DNA of 64,000 nucleotides, from the NCBI RefSeq assembly GCF_029623345.1, contig NZ_JAPYKH010000002.1:1-64000 (forward strand). The letters run 5' to 3'. Within the stretch, counting starts at the first letter, position 1. The number at the start of each line of letters is the position of its first letter. Origin of the DNA: Sphingomonas phyllosphaerae (GTDB taxonomy: Bacteria; Pseudomonadota; Alphaproteobacteria; Sphingomonadales; Sphingomonadaceae). The notes under the pieces were generated by a model. That model ran no database searches. It worked only from the letters and a program-made list of their open reading frames with translations, and was not told the origin of the DNA. Shown here piece after piece: positions 1 to 9,018 of this stretch. The translations under genes and the position numbers were made by a program.

Positions 1-295
1 CGGCGACTTCGACACGGCCGAGGACCGCATCGTGCTCGACGACGGGCTGCGCGTGCTGCGTACCCAGGTGAGCGACGTCGATCGTGATGGCGTGAAGGAC
101 CTCAGCGTAACGTTCAGTGGTGGCACCTCGGTGACGCTGCTAGGCGTGAGCGACGCGTCCAAGGTGGGCTACGCCGGCCCCGACGCCGACTCGGATCATC
201 TGCCGGGGCTCGACGGGCTACTCGACGGGGTCGGCGATTTCCTGGTCGGCCTCGCCGGACCGTCGCGCACCGAGATGCTGCACCCCTGGTTCTGA
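1..295 (+). CDS. C-terminal end of a calcium-binding/hemolysin-type protein (partial)
   Basis: The reading frame is open from base 2 and ends at a stop at 293-295, so 97 C-terminal residues are visible. The text GDFDTAEDRIVLDDGLRVL and the Asp-rich stretch DVDRDGVKDLSV resemble the C-terminal tail of RTX/hemolysin-type calcium-binding or FG-GAP-like secreted proteins, in which short repeats end in a segment of the form 'F...DRIvLd'. The nonapeptide repeats themselves would lie upstream and are not visible, so the assignment is tentative. The last residues are MLHPWF. It is probably secreted, but no signal can be seen here. Confidence 0.5.
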   Translation, partial: GDFDTAEDRIVLDDGLRVLRTQVSDVDRDGVKDLSVTFSGGTSVTLLGVSDASKVGYAGPDADSDHLPGLDGLLDGVGDFLVGLAGPSRTEMLHPWF

Positions 296-652
296 CCCCG
301 GATCGGGCGGGGCATCGCGGGCGCGTCTGATCCTTGCGCGCCTTACCCACGGCGCCGATTGCGGTGCCTGGACACGGACGCGCTCCCCGCGATCACGCCG
401 TTCGAGCGATCTCCGCATGGATCGTGCGCTGGAACGCGGGCGCGGCGGGCACGGTCAGCTGCGCCGCATAGTCGAACAAGTCGGCTTGGACCCTATGGCG
501 AAGCGAGTGCGCACCGGCGGACTCCTCGGCGAGGTCGCGATCGATCCTCGCTTTCACGGCGAATGTTTCGACCGGCCCGCGTGGTGTCTCCGATCTCGCC
601 ACCAATCGATGTGCTCGACAGGTCGCAAGCGCGATCGTCATAACGGTCTAGA
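296..652. other. Intergenic, no supported gene
   Basis: This 357-bp stretch lies between the convergent ends of the partial secreted protein and the TonB receptor. Short open frames exist on both strands, for example a minus-strand frame 393-641 and a plus-strand frame from 417. Neither has a convincing ribosome binding site or a recognisable motif. I see no IS end, 60-bp repeat or clear terminator hairpin. Confidence 0.5.
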
Positions 653-2956
653 TCAGAAGCGTCGGCGGACGGTTCCGAAGACCTGCCGCGGCGAACCAGC
701 CTGCAGCGTGTTGTTGAGCGACGACGCCGTGTTGAAGAATTGCCCCGAGCCGAGCGCGGCGATGTAGCGCTCGTCCGTCAGGTTGACGGCGTTCACTTGG
801 ATCTCGACGCCGGCAAAGGTACTATCAGCCGGGAAGCGGTAGCCGATCGCGGCGTCGAACAACGTATAGCCGCCCACGGTGACGTCGCCCGTGTAGGTCA
901 CGTTGCGCCTGGAGGTGTAGGCGCCGGCCACGTTGCCGAAGAACATGCCGTCGTCGTAGTTGATCTCGCCCTTCGCCAGGTGCGCCGGGGTGTCGACGGT
1001 GCGGACTCCCTTGGTCGCGACGAAGGCGGTGCCGTTGATCGTGTCGTCGTCGTACGTACTGTCGTTGTACGAATAGGAAGCGATCAGCGCCAGCGGTCGA
1101 GCCAGCTGGTAGGTCGCACCCACCTCGACGCCCCGGCTCGTCACGCTCCCCACGTTCTGCAGGATGCTGGGGTTACCCAGGATGTTCGCGCCGCTGAAGG
1201 CGGCGAGCAGCCGGTTCTTGAACTTGACGTCGTAGCCGGCCACCACGCCGCGCAGCTGACCCAGGTCGAAGCGCCACCCGCCCTCGATCATGCGCGACGT
1301 CTCCGGCTTCAGCGTGTCGCGGATCGCCTCGAAGCCCGCCTGGGTCGTACCGAACGGCCCGCGGAATGAGCTGATGAAGGCGCGCATATTCTCGGCGTAG
1401 TTGGCGAACAGCTCCTGCCGGCCGATCCGGTAGGTCGCGCCGACCTGCGGCTGGAACCAGTCCTTGGCGGCGATCCGTCCGTTGATGAAGGGCGTGCCGA
1501 ACGTCGTCGTGATGCCGTTGGACACGCGCGTGCCCTTGAACCCGCCGGCGACGGTCAGTGCGTCGAGGACCTGCCAGCTGTCGCTCACGAAATATTGATT
1601 GGTCACGGTCGTGAGATCGGTGAGGAAGTCGCTCCTGAACGCGTCCGTGAGAAAGGCGGTCACGTCGGGACGGTTCGTGAGGCTCGCCGCGTAATAGTTG
1701 CGATCGGTGCTCGCGCGATTGTCTTCATGCCAAAAGCCGAGCTGGATCGTGTGCGCGCCCAATCGTGCGGACGCCTTCGCGATGCCGCCGTCGCGCTTGA
1801 TCCCGTATTCCGTGGTGCGGACAGAGAGGGGGAAGCCATCGGGCGAGAACACCGCGGGCGTGTAGATGCCGCCGCTGCCCTTGTCGTAGTGATGGTAATA
1901 GGTCGCCGTCGTGTCGAGCCAATCGGAGACCGGCACGTCGAGGGTTAGTGCGCCGAGCCAGTCGCGACGAATGCCGCCGCTGTCGTAATAGGTGTCGTTG
2001 ACGTTGGTGTAAGGCGCGGGGAAGGCCGTCCCCGCGCTCGGAAAAGGCAACGCGCGATTGGCCGCCCGCGCCGTCTGGTTCGCGCTGACCTGCGACAGCA
2101 GGATGGCGGTGGCATAATCGGGGCGGAGGAAATCGAGGTCGTAACCGATGCGATCGAGGGTCGCCGGCGACAGATCGGCATAGTTGCGCTCCTTGTGGAG
2201 CGAGTAGTTGAGCCAGCCCGCCAGTGTGGCGCTGCCGATCGCCTGGACGATCTTGCCGTTCACCTTGGCGTCGGACTGACTGCCGAAGCCCTTCCACTTG
2301 CTCGCGTCATGGACCACGCCCGAGATCGACAGCTTCGTGCCAGTCGGCAGTTCGCCGCTGTCAAGCCGGCCGTAGAGGTGGACCGTGTCGTACATGCCGT
2401 ACGTCAACGCCACCTCACCGCTCGGCACCGCTGACGGTGCGCGCGACACGAACTCCAGGTTGCCACCGAGGTTGCTGGTCGAGGCGATGCCGAGAGAGCC
2501 CGCTCCCTGTGACACGTCGACCCGCGCGATGTTCTCGGCCGCGATCGCGCGGCTGACGTGCAGGCCGTTGTGGCCGTTGTAGAACATGTCACCCAGCGGG
2601 ACGCCGTCGAGCGTGTAGCCCATCTGGCTCTGGTTGAAGCCGCGCACCGAGAGACGCGTGCCGAGTTCGTAGCTGCCGAACGGGTCCGAGCTCTGCAGCG
2701 CGACGCCGGGTAGGCGCGCGACGGCCTTCAGCGGCGAACTGCCTGGCGGAAGGATCTCGATCGCCTTGCGCGATACCGTCTGCTCCTGGCGCACCTTGCC
2801 GTTGCCGTACACGACGATCTCGCTGTCATCGTCTGCTGCACTCGCCGTTGACGCATCGATGGGAGCGCCAACGGGAGCGACGGTCTGCGCCGAGGCGGAT
2901 GCCGAGATGGCCATCATGAAGCTCGCCGAGGCGAGAAGAAGAGTCTTCGGATCCAT
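653..2956 (-). CDS. TonB-dependent outer-membrane receptor
   Basis: 767 residues. The N-terminus has a Sec signal peptide (hydrophobic core LLLASASFMMAIS, Ala-x-Ala cleavage region near residue 24) followed by a TonB-box-like segment SEIVVYG near residues 44-50. The plug domain follows, with VRGFNQSQMGYTLDGVPLGDM and a DVSQGAGS strand. The C-terminal beta-barrel ends in Phe (TVRRRF), as outer-membrane barrels do. It takes up a substrate across the outer membrane using TonB energy; the substrate cannot be read from the sequence. It is divergent from the PhoD phosphatase at 3119, and about 160 bp separate the two starts, so they may share control; uptake of phosphorylated compounds is one inference. 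Confidence 0.9.
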   Translation of the reverse strand: MDPKTLLLASASFMMAISASASAQTVAPVGAPIDASTASAADDDSEIVVYGNGKVRQEQTVSRKAIEILPPGSSPLKAVARLPGVALQSSDPFGSYELGTRLSVRGFNQSQMGYTLDGVPLGDMFYNGHNGLHVSRAIAAENIARVDVSQGAGSLGIASTSNLGGNLEFVSRAPSAVPSGEVALTYGMYDTVHLYGRLDSGELPTGTKLSISGVVHDASKWKGFGSQSDAKVNGKIVQAIGSATLAGWLNYSLHKERNYADLSPATLDRIGYDLDFLRPDYATAILLSQVSANQTARAANRALPFPSAGTAFPAPYTNVNDTYYDSGGIRRDWLGALTLDVPVSDWLDTTATYYHHYDKGSGGIYTPAVFSPDGFPLSVRTTEYGIKRDGGIAKASARLGAHTIQLGFWHEDNRASTDRNYYAASLTNRPDVTAFLTDAFRSDFLTDLTTVTNQYFVSDSWQVLDALTVAGGFKGTRVSNGITTTFGTPFINGRIAAKDWFQPQVGATYRIGRQELFANYAENMRAFISSFRGPFGTTQAGFEAIRDTLKPETSRMIEGGWRFDLGQLRGVVAGYDVKFKNRLLAAFSGANILGNPSILQNVGSVTSRGVEVGATYQLARPLALIASYSYNDSTYDDDTINGTAFVATKGVRTVDTPAHLAKGEINYDDGMFFGNVAGAYTSRRNVTYTGDVTVGGYTLFDAAIGYRFPADSTFAGVEIQVNAVNLTDERYIAALGSGQFFNTASSLNNTLQAGSPRQVFGTVRRRF

Positions 2957-3118
2957 CTGGGTCCTACCTGTCGATGTCGGGGTGTCGCCACTCGAGCAGC
3001 GTTCGTTGGCGTCTCGAATAGGGGCCGTTCAGGTCGCTTCGATGACGGGGGCGCTACGGAACTGTGACACTCACCTCCGATGTCACGGGTTGGTCACGGC
3101 TCGCGCTTAGGCCACGGT

Positions 3119-4642
3119 ATGACCGGAGCGAACTTTGACTGGCATCGACGTGCCGTGCTCGGTGCCATGGCTGCCTTGGCGGCGACGCCAGCGACCGCCA
3201 TCGATAAAGGCGCCCGTGGCGCCGCCGATCCGTTCGCACTCGGCGTGGCCAGCGGCGACCCGGACGTCGACGGCTTCGTGCTTTGGACGCGTCTGGTCGG
3301 AGCATTTGCCGAGCCGTTAAGGGCAGGCGCTGTTGAGATCCGGTGCGAGGTCGCGACGGACCCTGCCTTCCGGCAGATTGTGCGCGCTAGTCGGGGCGCC
3401 GCCCGTCCGGAGCGCGGACATGCGGTACATGTCGAGATCGTCGGGCTGCCTGCCGGAAGGCCCTACTGGTACCGCTTTCACGCGCTCGGCGCCACGAGCC
3501 CTGCAGGCCGCGCCGCCACGGTGCCGCACACCGCCGACCGGCTCAGGCTGGCGGTCACGTCCTGCCAGCACTGGGAGCAGGCGCAGTTCGGCGTCTACCG
3601 CGACATCGTCGCGTCGGCGCCCGACCTGGTGCTGCAACTCGGGGACTACATCTACGAGCAGAGCTATCCTGACCTGCCGACCGTCCGATCATTTGGCGCG
3701 CCTGAGCCACGCGACCTCGCCGGCTATCGGCAGCGCCACGCGCTCTACAAGACCGATCCGGACCTCCAGGCCGCACATCGCGTGTGCCCGTGGGTGGTGA
3801 CTTGGGATGATCATGAGGTGCTCAACGATTACGCCAATCTCGCCAATCGCGAGGGCCTGCCGCCAGAACTGTTCGCACCGCGGCGAGCAGCGGCGTACCA
3901 GGCGTATTTTGAACACATGCCGATCCGCCCGAGCCTCTGGAGAGGGCGTGCTACGCCCCGGCTGTACCGCTCGGTGGACTGGGCTGATCTGGCCTCGTTG
4001 TCGGTGCTAGACACGCGGCAGTACCGCAGCGCGCCTCCCTGTGCCGCGCAGAACGTGGCGCGAAACGTGCGGTTGGACGCCTGCGCCGAGGCGGCTGCAC
4101 CTTCCCGCACCATCATGGGCCGGGCGCAGGAACAGTGGCTATCCGATCGGCTCACTCAAGAGAGCCGCCCTTGGTCGCTCGTCGCCCAACAGGTGTTTTT
4201 CGCACCGCTGTGGCTGGACGGCAGCCATCAGTCTACGTTCAGCGATCAGTGGGACGGTTACACTGCCAATCGAGACCGCGTCCTAGCCGGCATGCGTTAC
4301 CCAGCGGTCCGCAATCCAGTGGTGCTAAGTGGCGACGTGCACTCCTTCTGGGTCAACGATCTCGCTACGTCTGACGGCGTGCCGGTTGGAAGCGAGATCG
4401 TAACCTCGGCGCTTGGCGCCGCCTCGCCGCCGTCTGGACGGTTTGGGGATGTTGCGCGCAATAATCCCCACGTGCGCTTCCACGATATCCAGCATGCCGG
4501 ATGGGTAAGGCTCGACGTCGATCAGCAATCGCTTCGCGCCGATATGCGCGTGATCTCTGACCGTATAGTCGCTAGAAGTGAGGTGCGAACAGCAGCTAGT
4601 TTTGTTGCAAAATCAGGATCTCGAGACCTAGTAAGAAGCTGA
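3119..4642 (+). CDS. phoD: PhoD-type alkaline phosphatase/phosphodiesterase, Tat-exported
   Basis: 507 residues from the ATG at 3119. That start is preferred over an in-frame start 39 bp upstream because it places the twin-arginine signal HRRAVLGAMAALAATPATA at the N-terminus. The mature part starts with FALGVASGDPDVDGFVLWTRL, typical of the PhoD N-terminal domain. Metal-site motifs are GDYIYE (Asp176), WDDHE (Asp230, Asp231, His232) and SGDVHS (Asp406, His408). PhoD enzymes are periplasmic or extracellular Ca/Fe phosphomonoesterases and diesterases acting on organic phosphate. It is divergent from a TonB receptor. No Pho box was identified by eye. Confidence 0.9.
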   Translation: MTGANFDWHRRAVLGAMAALAATPATAIDKGARGAADPFALGVASGDPDVDGFVLWTRLVGAFAEPLRAGAVEIRCEVATDPAFRQIVRASRGAARPERGHAVHVEIVGLPAGRPYWYRFHALGATSPAGRAATVPHTADRLRLAVTSCQHWEQAQFGVYRDIVASAPDLVLQLGDYIYEQSYPDLPTVRSFGAPEPRDLAGYRQRHALYKTDPDLQAAHRVCPWVVTWDDHEVLNDYANLANREGLPPELFAPRRAAAYQAYFEHMPIRPSLWRGRATPRLYRSVDWADLASLSVLDTRQYRSAPPCAAQNVARNVRLDACAEAAAPSRTIMGRAQEQWLSDRLTQESRPWSLVAQQVFFAPLWLDGSHQSTFSDQWDGYTANRDRVLAGMRYPAVRNPVVLSGDVHSFWVNDLATSDGVPVGSEIVTSALGAASPPSGRFGDVARNNPHVRFHDIQHAGWVRLDVDQQSLRADMRVISDRIVARSEVRTAASFVAKSGSRDLVRS

Positions 4643-4946
4643 GTTGCGGCCGCCGGTAAATTCCTTGGATCAGCTAAACGAATGGTTCTGCTTAGAAGAT
4701 TGAAAGAAACTTGCGCCTTAATCGGCGGCTTGTAGCCGGGGCATTCTTCGCATGTAGAAAGCTGCTGAATTGCATTGCTCCACAACCAGGCTGATCCAAC
4801 CATTTTGGGGGCGCCCAGATGGCTGGGTCACCAGTATGAACGAGCGGCAGGAATTGGGAGCTGGGCTGAAGCTACTGAGTGACCGGTTCTGGGTCTGTGC
4901 CCCCGCGCATCCCCACCTTATCGGGGCTGAACCTTCTCTCCAGAGA
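4643..4946. other. Intergenic region containing one 60-bp repeat
   Basis: Between the convergent phoD and DUF1801 genes. Apart from the 60-bp bipartite repeat at 4836-4895 nothing is recognised. The small open frames here overlap the repeat and lack ribosome binding sites. Confidence 0.5.
4836..4895 (+). repeat. 60-bp bipartite repeat, copy 1
   Basis: Starts ATGAAC, then a 17-bp unit close to GAGTGACCGGAGTTGGG, an 18-bp variable middle, a second 17-bp unit (GAGTGACCGGTTCTGGG) and TC. It has the same 60-bp length and register as the other copies in the window. Confidence 0.75.
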
Positions 4947-5327
4947 TCACCGCTTTGCGCGCGCCTCATTGAGCGCCGCAGCCTCACAAACAAGGTCGTG
5001 CAAGGCTGCATCGTTCACCTCCTCGCGCTCTCGTATGTCGAGCGCTCGGCGGACGCCGGTGAGGCTGGAGTTGAACAGGCCGTGCGGGTCGCTTAGCGAA
5101 GATCCCTTGGGGAACGTCAGCTTGACCTTGTCCTGGTTGCTCTCGCCGGTGCAGATGATGCCGTTGCGCGACCAAGTGGGGACGCCCAGCGGGTTGGTCG
5201 GCTTGCGCCATTTCACCTCCTCCATCACGTCTGGGACTGCCTCCCGGATCAGGCGCCGGATGCGGGTGAGCAGGGCGCCGCGCCAATCGGAGAGGCTAAC
5301 AATCTTCGCGTCTACGGCCTCGGACAT
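4947..5327 (-). CDS. DUF1801 domain protein
   Basis: 126 residues from the ATG at 5327 (MSEAVDAKI). This start is chosen over a longer frame because a GAGAAG ribosome binding site lies about 8 bases upstream. The sequence VPDVMEEVKWRKPTNP, then GIICTGESNQDKVKLTFPKG, is characteristic of DUF1801/YdhG-like proteins, which share the SufE/frataxin-like fold and have no settled biochemical role. It is a single-gene unit facing phoD. Confidence 0.8.
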   Translation of the reverse strand: MSEAVDAKIVSLSDWRGALLTRIRRLIREAVPDVMEEVKWRKPTNPLGVPTWSRNGIICTGESNQDKVKLTFPKGSSLSDPHGLFNSSLTGVRRALDIREREEVNDAALHDLVCEAAALNEARAKR

Positions 5328-5725
5328 GATCAGCTTCTCATCAATAGCACCGCGCGGCTTACGAACATGTAGAGGCCAGTGATGGTCAGGACCAGTCACG
5401 CTCTCGTGCGCTCGAGCAACACGCCACTGTGGGGCGACGGCCGGTGTTGGGTTCCGAGTGACATGGCTCCACTGGTAGCGCTTACAGCGGGCAAAACCGG
5501 TCTTCGCTGTCGCGACAATTGGGATCGGAGGTGCAGGACGCGGTGCGCCTCATGCACGGGTGGTTCCACTTGCTGAGCTCTCTTCAGTCCTCTCGAAGCG
5601 GCAAGCTGCGTTCCTCGTTGTGAGCAGGGCTTGTCAGACGGCGGTGAGCTCGTGCCGACGACAAGGGTTGCGCCCCTCTCCACTTGACTACATTCTGATT
5701 GTGTCACGTGGGGGGGTGGTTGTCG
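5328..5725. other. Intergenic, promoter region of two divergent genes
   Basis: The 398 bp separate the DUF1801 start (minus strand) from the first cupin start (plus strand). Both promoters must lie here, but no clear -35/-10 pair, operator or repeat was identified. Open frames inside it carry no recognisable protein. Confidence 0.4.
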
Positions 5726-6409
5726 ATGCGAGCGAGTCTCGTGTGTCTGATGGTCATCGTTGCGGGGTTATCGGCCTCGACGGCGACAGGGCAGGCAACT
5801 GCGCGAGCATGCACCTCGTCTGAGGAACCAGGAGCGGCCTGCCTGCTCGGGCGGCAGCGAGTAGTTCAACTGCCGCACGGCGACGTTTACTGGCACATAG
5901 ACCGCTTTCGATCGGCCGCCATCGCCAGAAAGGCGGGTCTCTCTACGAGCACCGTCGTCGAGGCATTCAACGCAACATGGTTGTTCACGCTTTCTGGCGA
6001 CAGCTGGCGGGCAAAAGGCGGCGAACGCGCGGCCAAGATCGGTCCGCTCCCGGTCCTACCCGCGTCCGGCTACCAAGCCGAGTATCTCCGATCCATTTTC
6101 GTTCCAGGCACATCGGCGCCGTTGCACACCCACTCGGGCCCAGAGGCCTTCTTTGCCGTTGATGGCGACACATGTTTGGAGACGCCAGACGGCGTGCAGA
6201 TCGGCCGGGGCGCTGGAAACAGCCTTCTAGTCCGTGCCGGCCCTCCCATGCTGCTGATGGCGATCGGCAAGGTGCCGCGGCGCGGTTTCGCGCTGATCCT
6301 GCACGACGCCGACGCGCCGCCGACGACCCTGACGCAAGCTTGGCAGCCAACCGGATTGTGCACGCGGCAGCTTGCCGCGGATCAGATGAAAGCAACTTCA
6401 CCGATGTGA
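5726..6409 (+). CDS. Exported cupin-fold protein
   Basis: 227 residues from the ATG at 5726, which follows a G-rich ribosome binding region and opens a Sec signal peptide (MRASLVCLMVIVAGLSAS, cleavage near TATGQA). The core PLHTHSGPEAFFAVDGDTCL is the first cupin motif: two His and a Glu that bind a metal. A second strand (LLVRAGPPMLLMAIG) is weaker in metal ligands. It is probably a periplasmic small-molecule-binding or enzymatic cupin; substrate unknown. A second exported cupin follows after 22 bp, so the two are probably co-transcribed. Confidence 0.7.
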   Translation: MRASLVCLMVIVAGLSASTATGQATARACTSSEEPGAACLLGRQRVVQLPHGDVYWHIDRFRSAAIARKAGLSTSTVVEAFNATWLFTLSGDSWRAKGGERAAKIGPLPVLPASGYQAEYLRSIFVPGTSAPLHTHSGPEAFFAVDGDTCLETPDGVQIGRGAGNSLLVRAGPPMLLMAIGKVPRRGFALILHDADAPPTTLTQAWQPTGLCTRQLAADQMKATSPM

Positions 6410-6431
6410 CTCACGGAACGGGGATAATAGC

Positions 6432-7034
6432 ATGGAACGCCGATCAGTTCTCGCTTTGCTAGTCGCCGCGTTTCTCGCCGATGCAGGTGCGCACGCTCCC
6501 GGCGGAGCGACAAGCGCGCCGAGCACCACTTTCTTCCAGAAAGATGAGGCCGCGCGGTCGAAGTTGCCGATCGCGGTCGTGAGCTCCGGCGACGATAGGG
6601 AGGGGCGCACGCATCAGATTGGCGTCAGCGCCACCACGTACAAAGTCGTGACGAGCGACACCAAGGGAGACCTGTTCGTCATTGAGCAGGCCAACCAGCG
6701 TCGTGGTGGGCCTCCGCTGCATGTTCATCAGGGCGAGGATGAGCTCTTCTATGTCTTGGAGGGCGAGTACCTCGTCCAGGTTGGCGACCAGCGCTTCTCT
6801 CTGAAGGCGGGAGATTGTGTGCTGGGTCCACGTGGCGTGCCGCACGCATGGGCTTATGCGGGGTCCACCAATGGGCGTCTGCTACTAAGCTACGCTCCTG
6901 CCGGCAAGATGGAGGCCTTCTTCAACGCCTGGGAGCAGCTCGGCTTCACCCCGGGCGGCTATTCAAAGGAGAAGGATGCAGCTCTGCTGCGGTCGTATGG
7001 CATGGAACGTGTCGGTCCGCCGATCCAGCTTTGA
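6432..7034 (+). CDS. Exported cupin domain protein
   Basis: 200 residues. The N-terminus MERRSVLALLVAAFLADAGA looks like a signal peptide. Both cupin motifs are clear: GGPPLHVHQGEDELFYVLEG (His, His, Glu ligands) and GPRGVPHAWAYAG (His ligand). This is a canonical one-domain Cupin_2 protein, likely metal-binding; such proteins include dioxygenases, isomerases and sugar-binding proteins. It follows the preceding cupin by 22 bp on the same strand. Confidence 0.75.
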   Translation: MERRSVLALLVAAFLADAGAHAPGGATSAPSTTFFQKDEAARSKLPIAVVSSGDDREGRTHQIGVSATTYKVVTSDTKGDLFVIEQANQRRGGPPLHVHQGEDELFYVLEGEYLVQVGDQRFSLKAGDCVLGPRGVPHAWAYAGSTNGRLLLSYAPAGKMEAFFNAWEQLGFTPGGYSKEKDAALLRSYGMERVGPPIQL

Positions 7035-7642
7035 CCTCGCCTTCTGCGGCGTCACCGATCGATCGGTTTGGCACGCAGCTCGCCATAACAGGCGACCGGT
7101 TTGTAAACGGAGAACTGCTTTGCGCGGTCTGAAGGCGGAATCGAAACCATCCCTGGGAGCTCGACTAACTCGCGGCATCAACACAGCGTGCAGGCAGCTG
7201 GCAGGACGGGCGTGCGGCTGATGGTGCCGATGCCTGACGACTCGACCTCGCTCACGCCCGAAGCGCTCGCTATCTGTGAAGTGCTGCGCGCCGCGTTCGT
7301 CCGGGTAAGAGCGCCTGCTGGTGCGCGGAACAGCTGAAAGACTCGAGCGCCGGGATGAGCGGACGGCGGGAGCTGGGCGGCGAGCAGATGGCTCTGAATG
7401 ACCGCAAATGGGTCTTCGGAGTCACGTGATCTCTCTTTTGCGTCCGATGCCCTAGATGAGCTTGCTAGCAGGCGCGGAAACGCACTGATGCCGCGGCGAT
7501 GTTAGGGTGGGCGAGCTGTCTAAATTTTATGAAAACCAATTCCGATTGGACAGGCTTTCAAGGTCATGGCAACGTTCGCGCCATCGAGTCGATTACTAAG
7601 TCGACCACGTGGGTCGCGTCGCTTCCTCAAGGAGAAAAAGCG
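7035..7642. other. Leader region upstream of the RiPP-like operon
   Basis: 608 bp without a supported gene. It holds one 60-bp repeat at 7355-7414 and must carry the promoter of the operon starting at 7643. A 38-codon frame at 7221-7337 (MVPMPDDSTSLTPEALAI...) has no ribosome binding site or homolog that I recognise and is not called. The segment around 7500-7560 is AT-richer than its surroundings, but no promoter can be named with confidence. Confidence 0.45.
7355..7414 (+). repeat. 60-bp bipartite repeat, copy 2
   Basis: ATGAGC plus 17-bp unit GGACGGCGGGAGCTGGG, 18-bp middle, second unit GAATGACCGCAAATGGG, then TC. It lies 228 bp upstream of the candidate RiPP precursor gene. Confidence 0.7.
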
Positions 7643-7930
7643 ATGCCGGACAAGAAAATTACATCGGGGCGGGACAAGGTTGTTGGGAAACCTCTCGCGT
7701 CCCTGACACAAGCTAGGCTGAAGACCGGTATTAAGACGGTCGATCAGAGCATCGTAGACGAGCTCACCAAGGCATTCGGCGACGAGGTCGCCTATCACAT
7801 CAAAGAGTCCGGGCCCACCTGGGTCAACAGCCCCCATCACATCGAAGCTGGCGAGCGCGTATCGCCGGAGATCGTCGAACGGACGGTCCAGATCACCGTG
7901 CACAATGCAAAGGAGAAGGGCGGAGGATAA
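7643..7930 (+). CDS. Candidate RiPP precursor peptide
   Basis: 95 residues from the ATG at 7643. An AAGGAG ribosome binding site about 7 bases upstream fixes this start over an in-frame start at 7499. Residues 1-50 (Lys-rich, then SIVDELTKAFGDEVA, probably helical) could be a leader. The region SGPTWVNSPHHIEAG (57-70) contains an aromatic-x-Asn triad (Trp60-Val61-Asn62) of the kind used by cyclophane-forming radical SAM enzymes, and the protein ends GGG. It sits 6 bp upstream of two radical SAM genes. The precursor role is inferred from size and position; I know no homolog. Confidence 0.55.
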   Translation: MPDKKITSGRDKVVGKPLASLTQARLKTGIKTVDQSIVDELTKAFGDEVAYHIKESGPTWVNSPHHIEAGERVSPEIVERTVQITVHNAKEKGGG

Positions 7931-7936
7931 GCATCG

Positions 7937-9016
7937 ATGCGCCTCGACGTCGTCGTCAAGGTCACGAAGCTGTGCAATCTCCGATGTAGCTACTGCTACG
8001 AGACCCCGTGGCTTGACGATCCCCGACGCATGAAACTCAGCCAGATCGACGCCCTCTACGACAGGGTGGCCGAGATGATCGCGGCGGTCGGCGATACCTC
8101 GAGCGCCATCACCTTCTACTGGCAGGGAGGCGAGCCCATGCTGGTGCCAGCGTCCTTCTGGAAGGGCGTGTACGAACGTCAGGACCGTTTCGAAGCCCGC
8201 GACGGGGTGTGCATCCGCAACGAGCTTCAAAGCAACGCGACGCGCGTGACCGACGAGCATGTCAGTGCCCTGCGCGGCCGCTATGTGATTGGCGTGTCCT
8301 ACGACGTGGCGAACGATAATCGAAGGACTGCCGGCGGGCGGCCGACGGCGCGGTTAGTGGAGACTGGCATCGAACGGCTGCGCGCTGGCGGCGTGCAGCT
8401 GTCGGGGGGCATAGCGGTGGTCTCCACCGCAAACGTCGATCATGCGGCGTCGGTGGTGAAGTTCTATCTCGGGCAGGGGCTGAATTTGCGGCTGCTCAAC
8501 ATCTACACGGCCACGGACACGCAGCCGGCGGTCGCGCGGGCAGCCATCGGCTGGGATCGCTACATCGACTTTTGCCGAAATGCGCTTGATGAGCCCGGTA
8601 TGCGCGAAGCCATGTCGGCAGGCCTGACGGTCGAGCCGTTCACCTCCGCGTTCCGGATCCGTCGGCTGACCGAGGCGGGCGCCGCCGTCACGCCCAGCGA
8701 CGGTCGACGCGAGTGGGTCCTCCTGGTGGACACGAGCGGCGACCTCTACTCGGCAGGAGACGCCTACGACACCGCGCTGCGCTACGGGAACGTCTTCGAC
8801 GACACCCTAAACACTCTGTTCCTGTCGCCAGCGCGCGCGCGTCGGATAGCTCGCGCCCGCGAGCGGATCGACAGCATCTGCGCGTCCGGCTGCGAGTTCT
8901 TCGGCCACGGCTGCGACGGGGCCTACGTCGGCCAGTGCACGCCCGAGGAGGAGAGGGCGTTCGCGGCGGCCGGGCGCTGCTACCTTTCCGTGATTGCCGG
9001 CATGGAGCGCAACTAG
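7937..9016 (+). CDS. Radical SAM/SPASM-like peptide maturase 1
   Basis: 359 residues. The radical SAM cluster motif CNLRCSYC is at Cys13, Cys17, Cys20, followed by FYWQGGEPML (the GGEP motif for SAM binding, residues ~65-74). The C-terminus carries five Cys (315, 319, 326, 334, 348) in the pattern CASGCEFFGHGC...C...C, as in SPASM/twitch auxiliary Fe-S domains of peptide-modifying enzymes such as the FxsB and cyclophane-forming groups. It probably makes a C-C or related crosslink on the peptide encoded just upstream. A paralog follows after 2 bp. The family is clear; the exact reaction is not. Confidence 0.85.
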   Translation: MRLDVVVKVTKLCNLRCSYCYETPWLDDPRRMKLSQIDALYDRVAEMIAAVGDTSSAITFYWQGGEPMLVPASFWKGVYERQDRFEARDGVCIRNELQSNATRVTDEHVSALRGRYVIGVSYDVANDNRRTAGGRPTARLVETGIERLRAGGVQLSGGIAVVSTANVDHAASVVKFYLGQGLNLRLLNIYTATDTQPAVARAAIGWDRYIDFCRNALDEPGMREAMSAGLTVEPFTSAFRIRRLTEAGAAVTPSDGRREWVLLVDTSGDLYSAGDAYDTALRYGNVFDDTLNTLFLSPARARRIARARERIDSICASGCEFFGHGCDGAYVGQCTPEEERAFAAAGRCYLSVIAGMERN

Positions 9017-9018
9017 CC

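Noticed and set aside
393..641. 82-residue minus-strand frame after the first gene
   Set aside because: No ribosome binding site or family match; composition is that of random GC-rich sequence.
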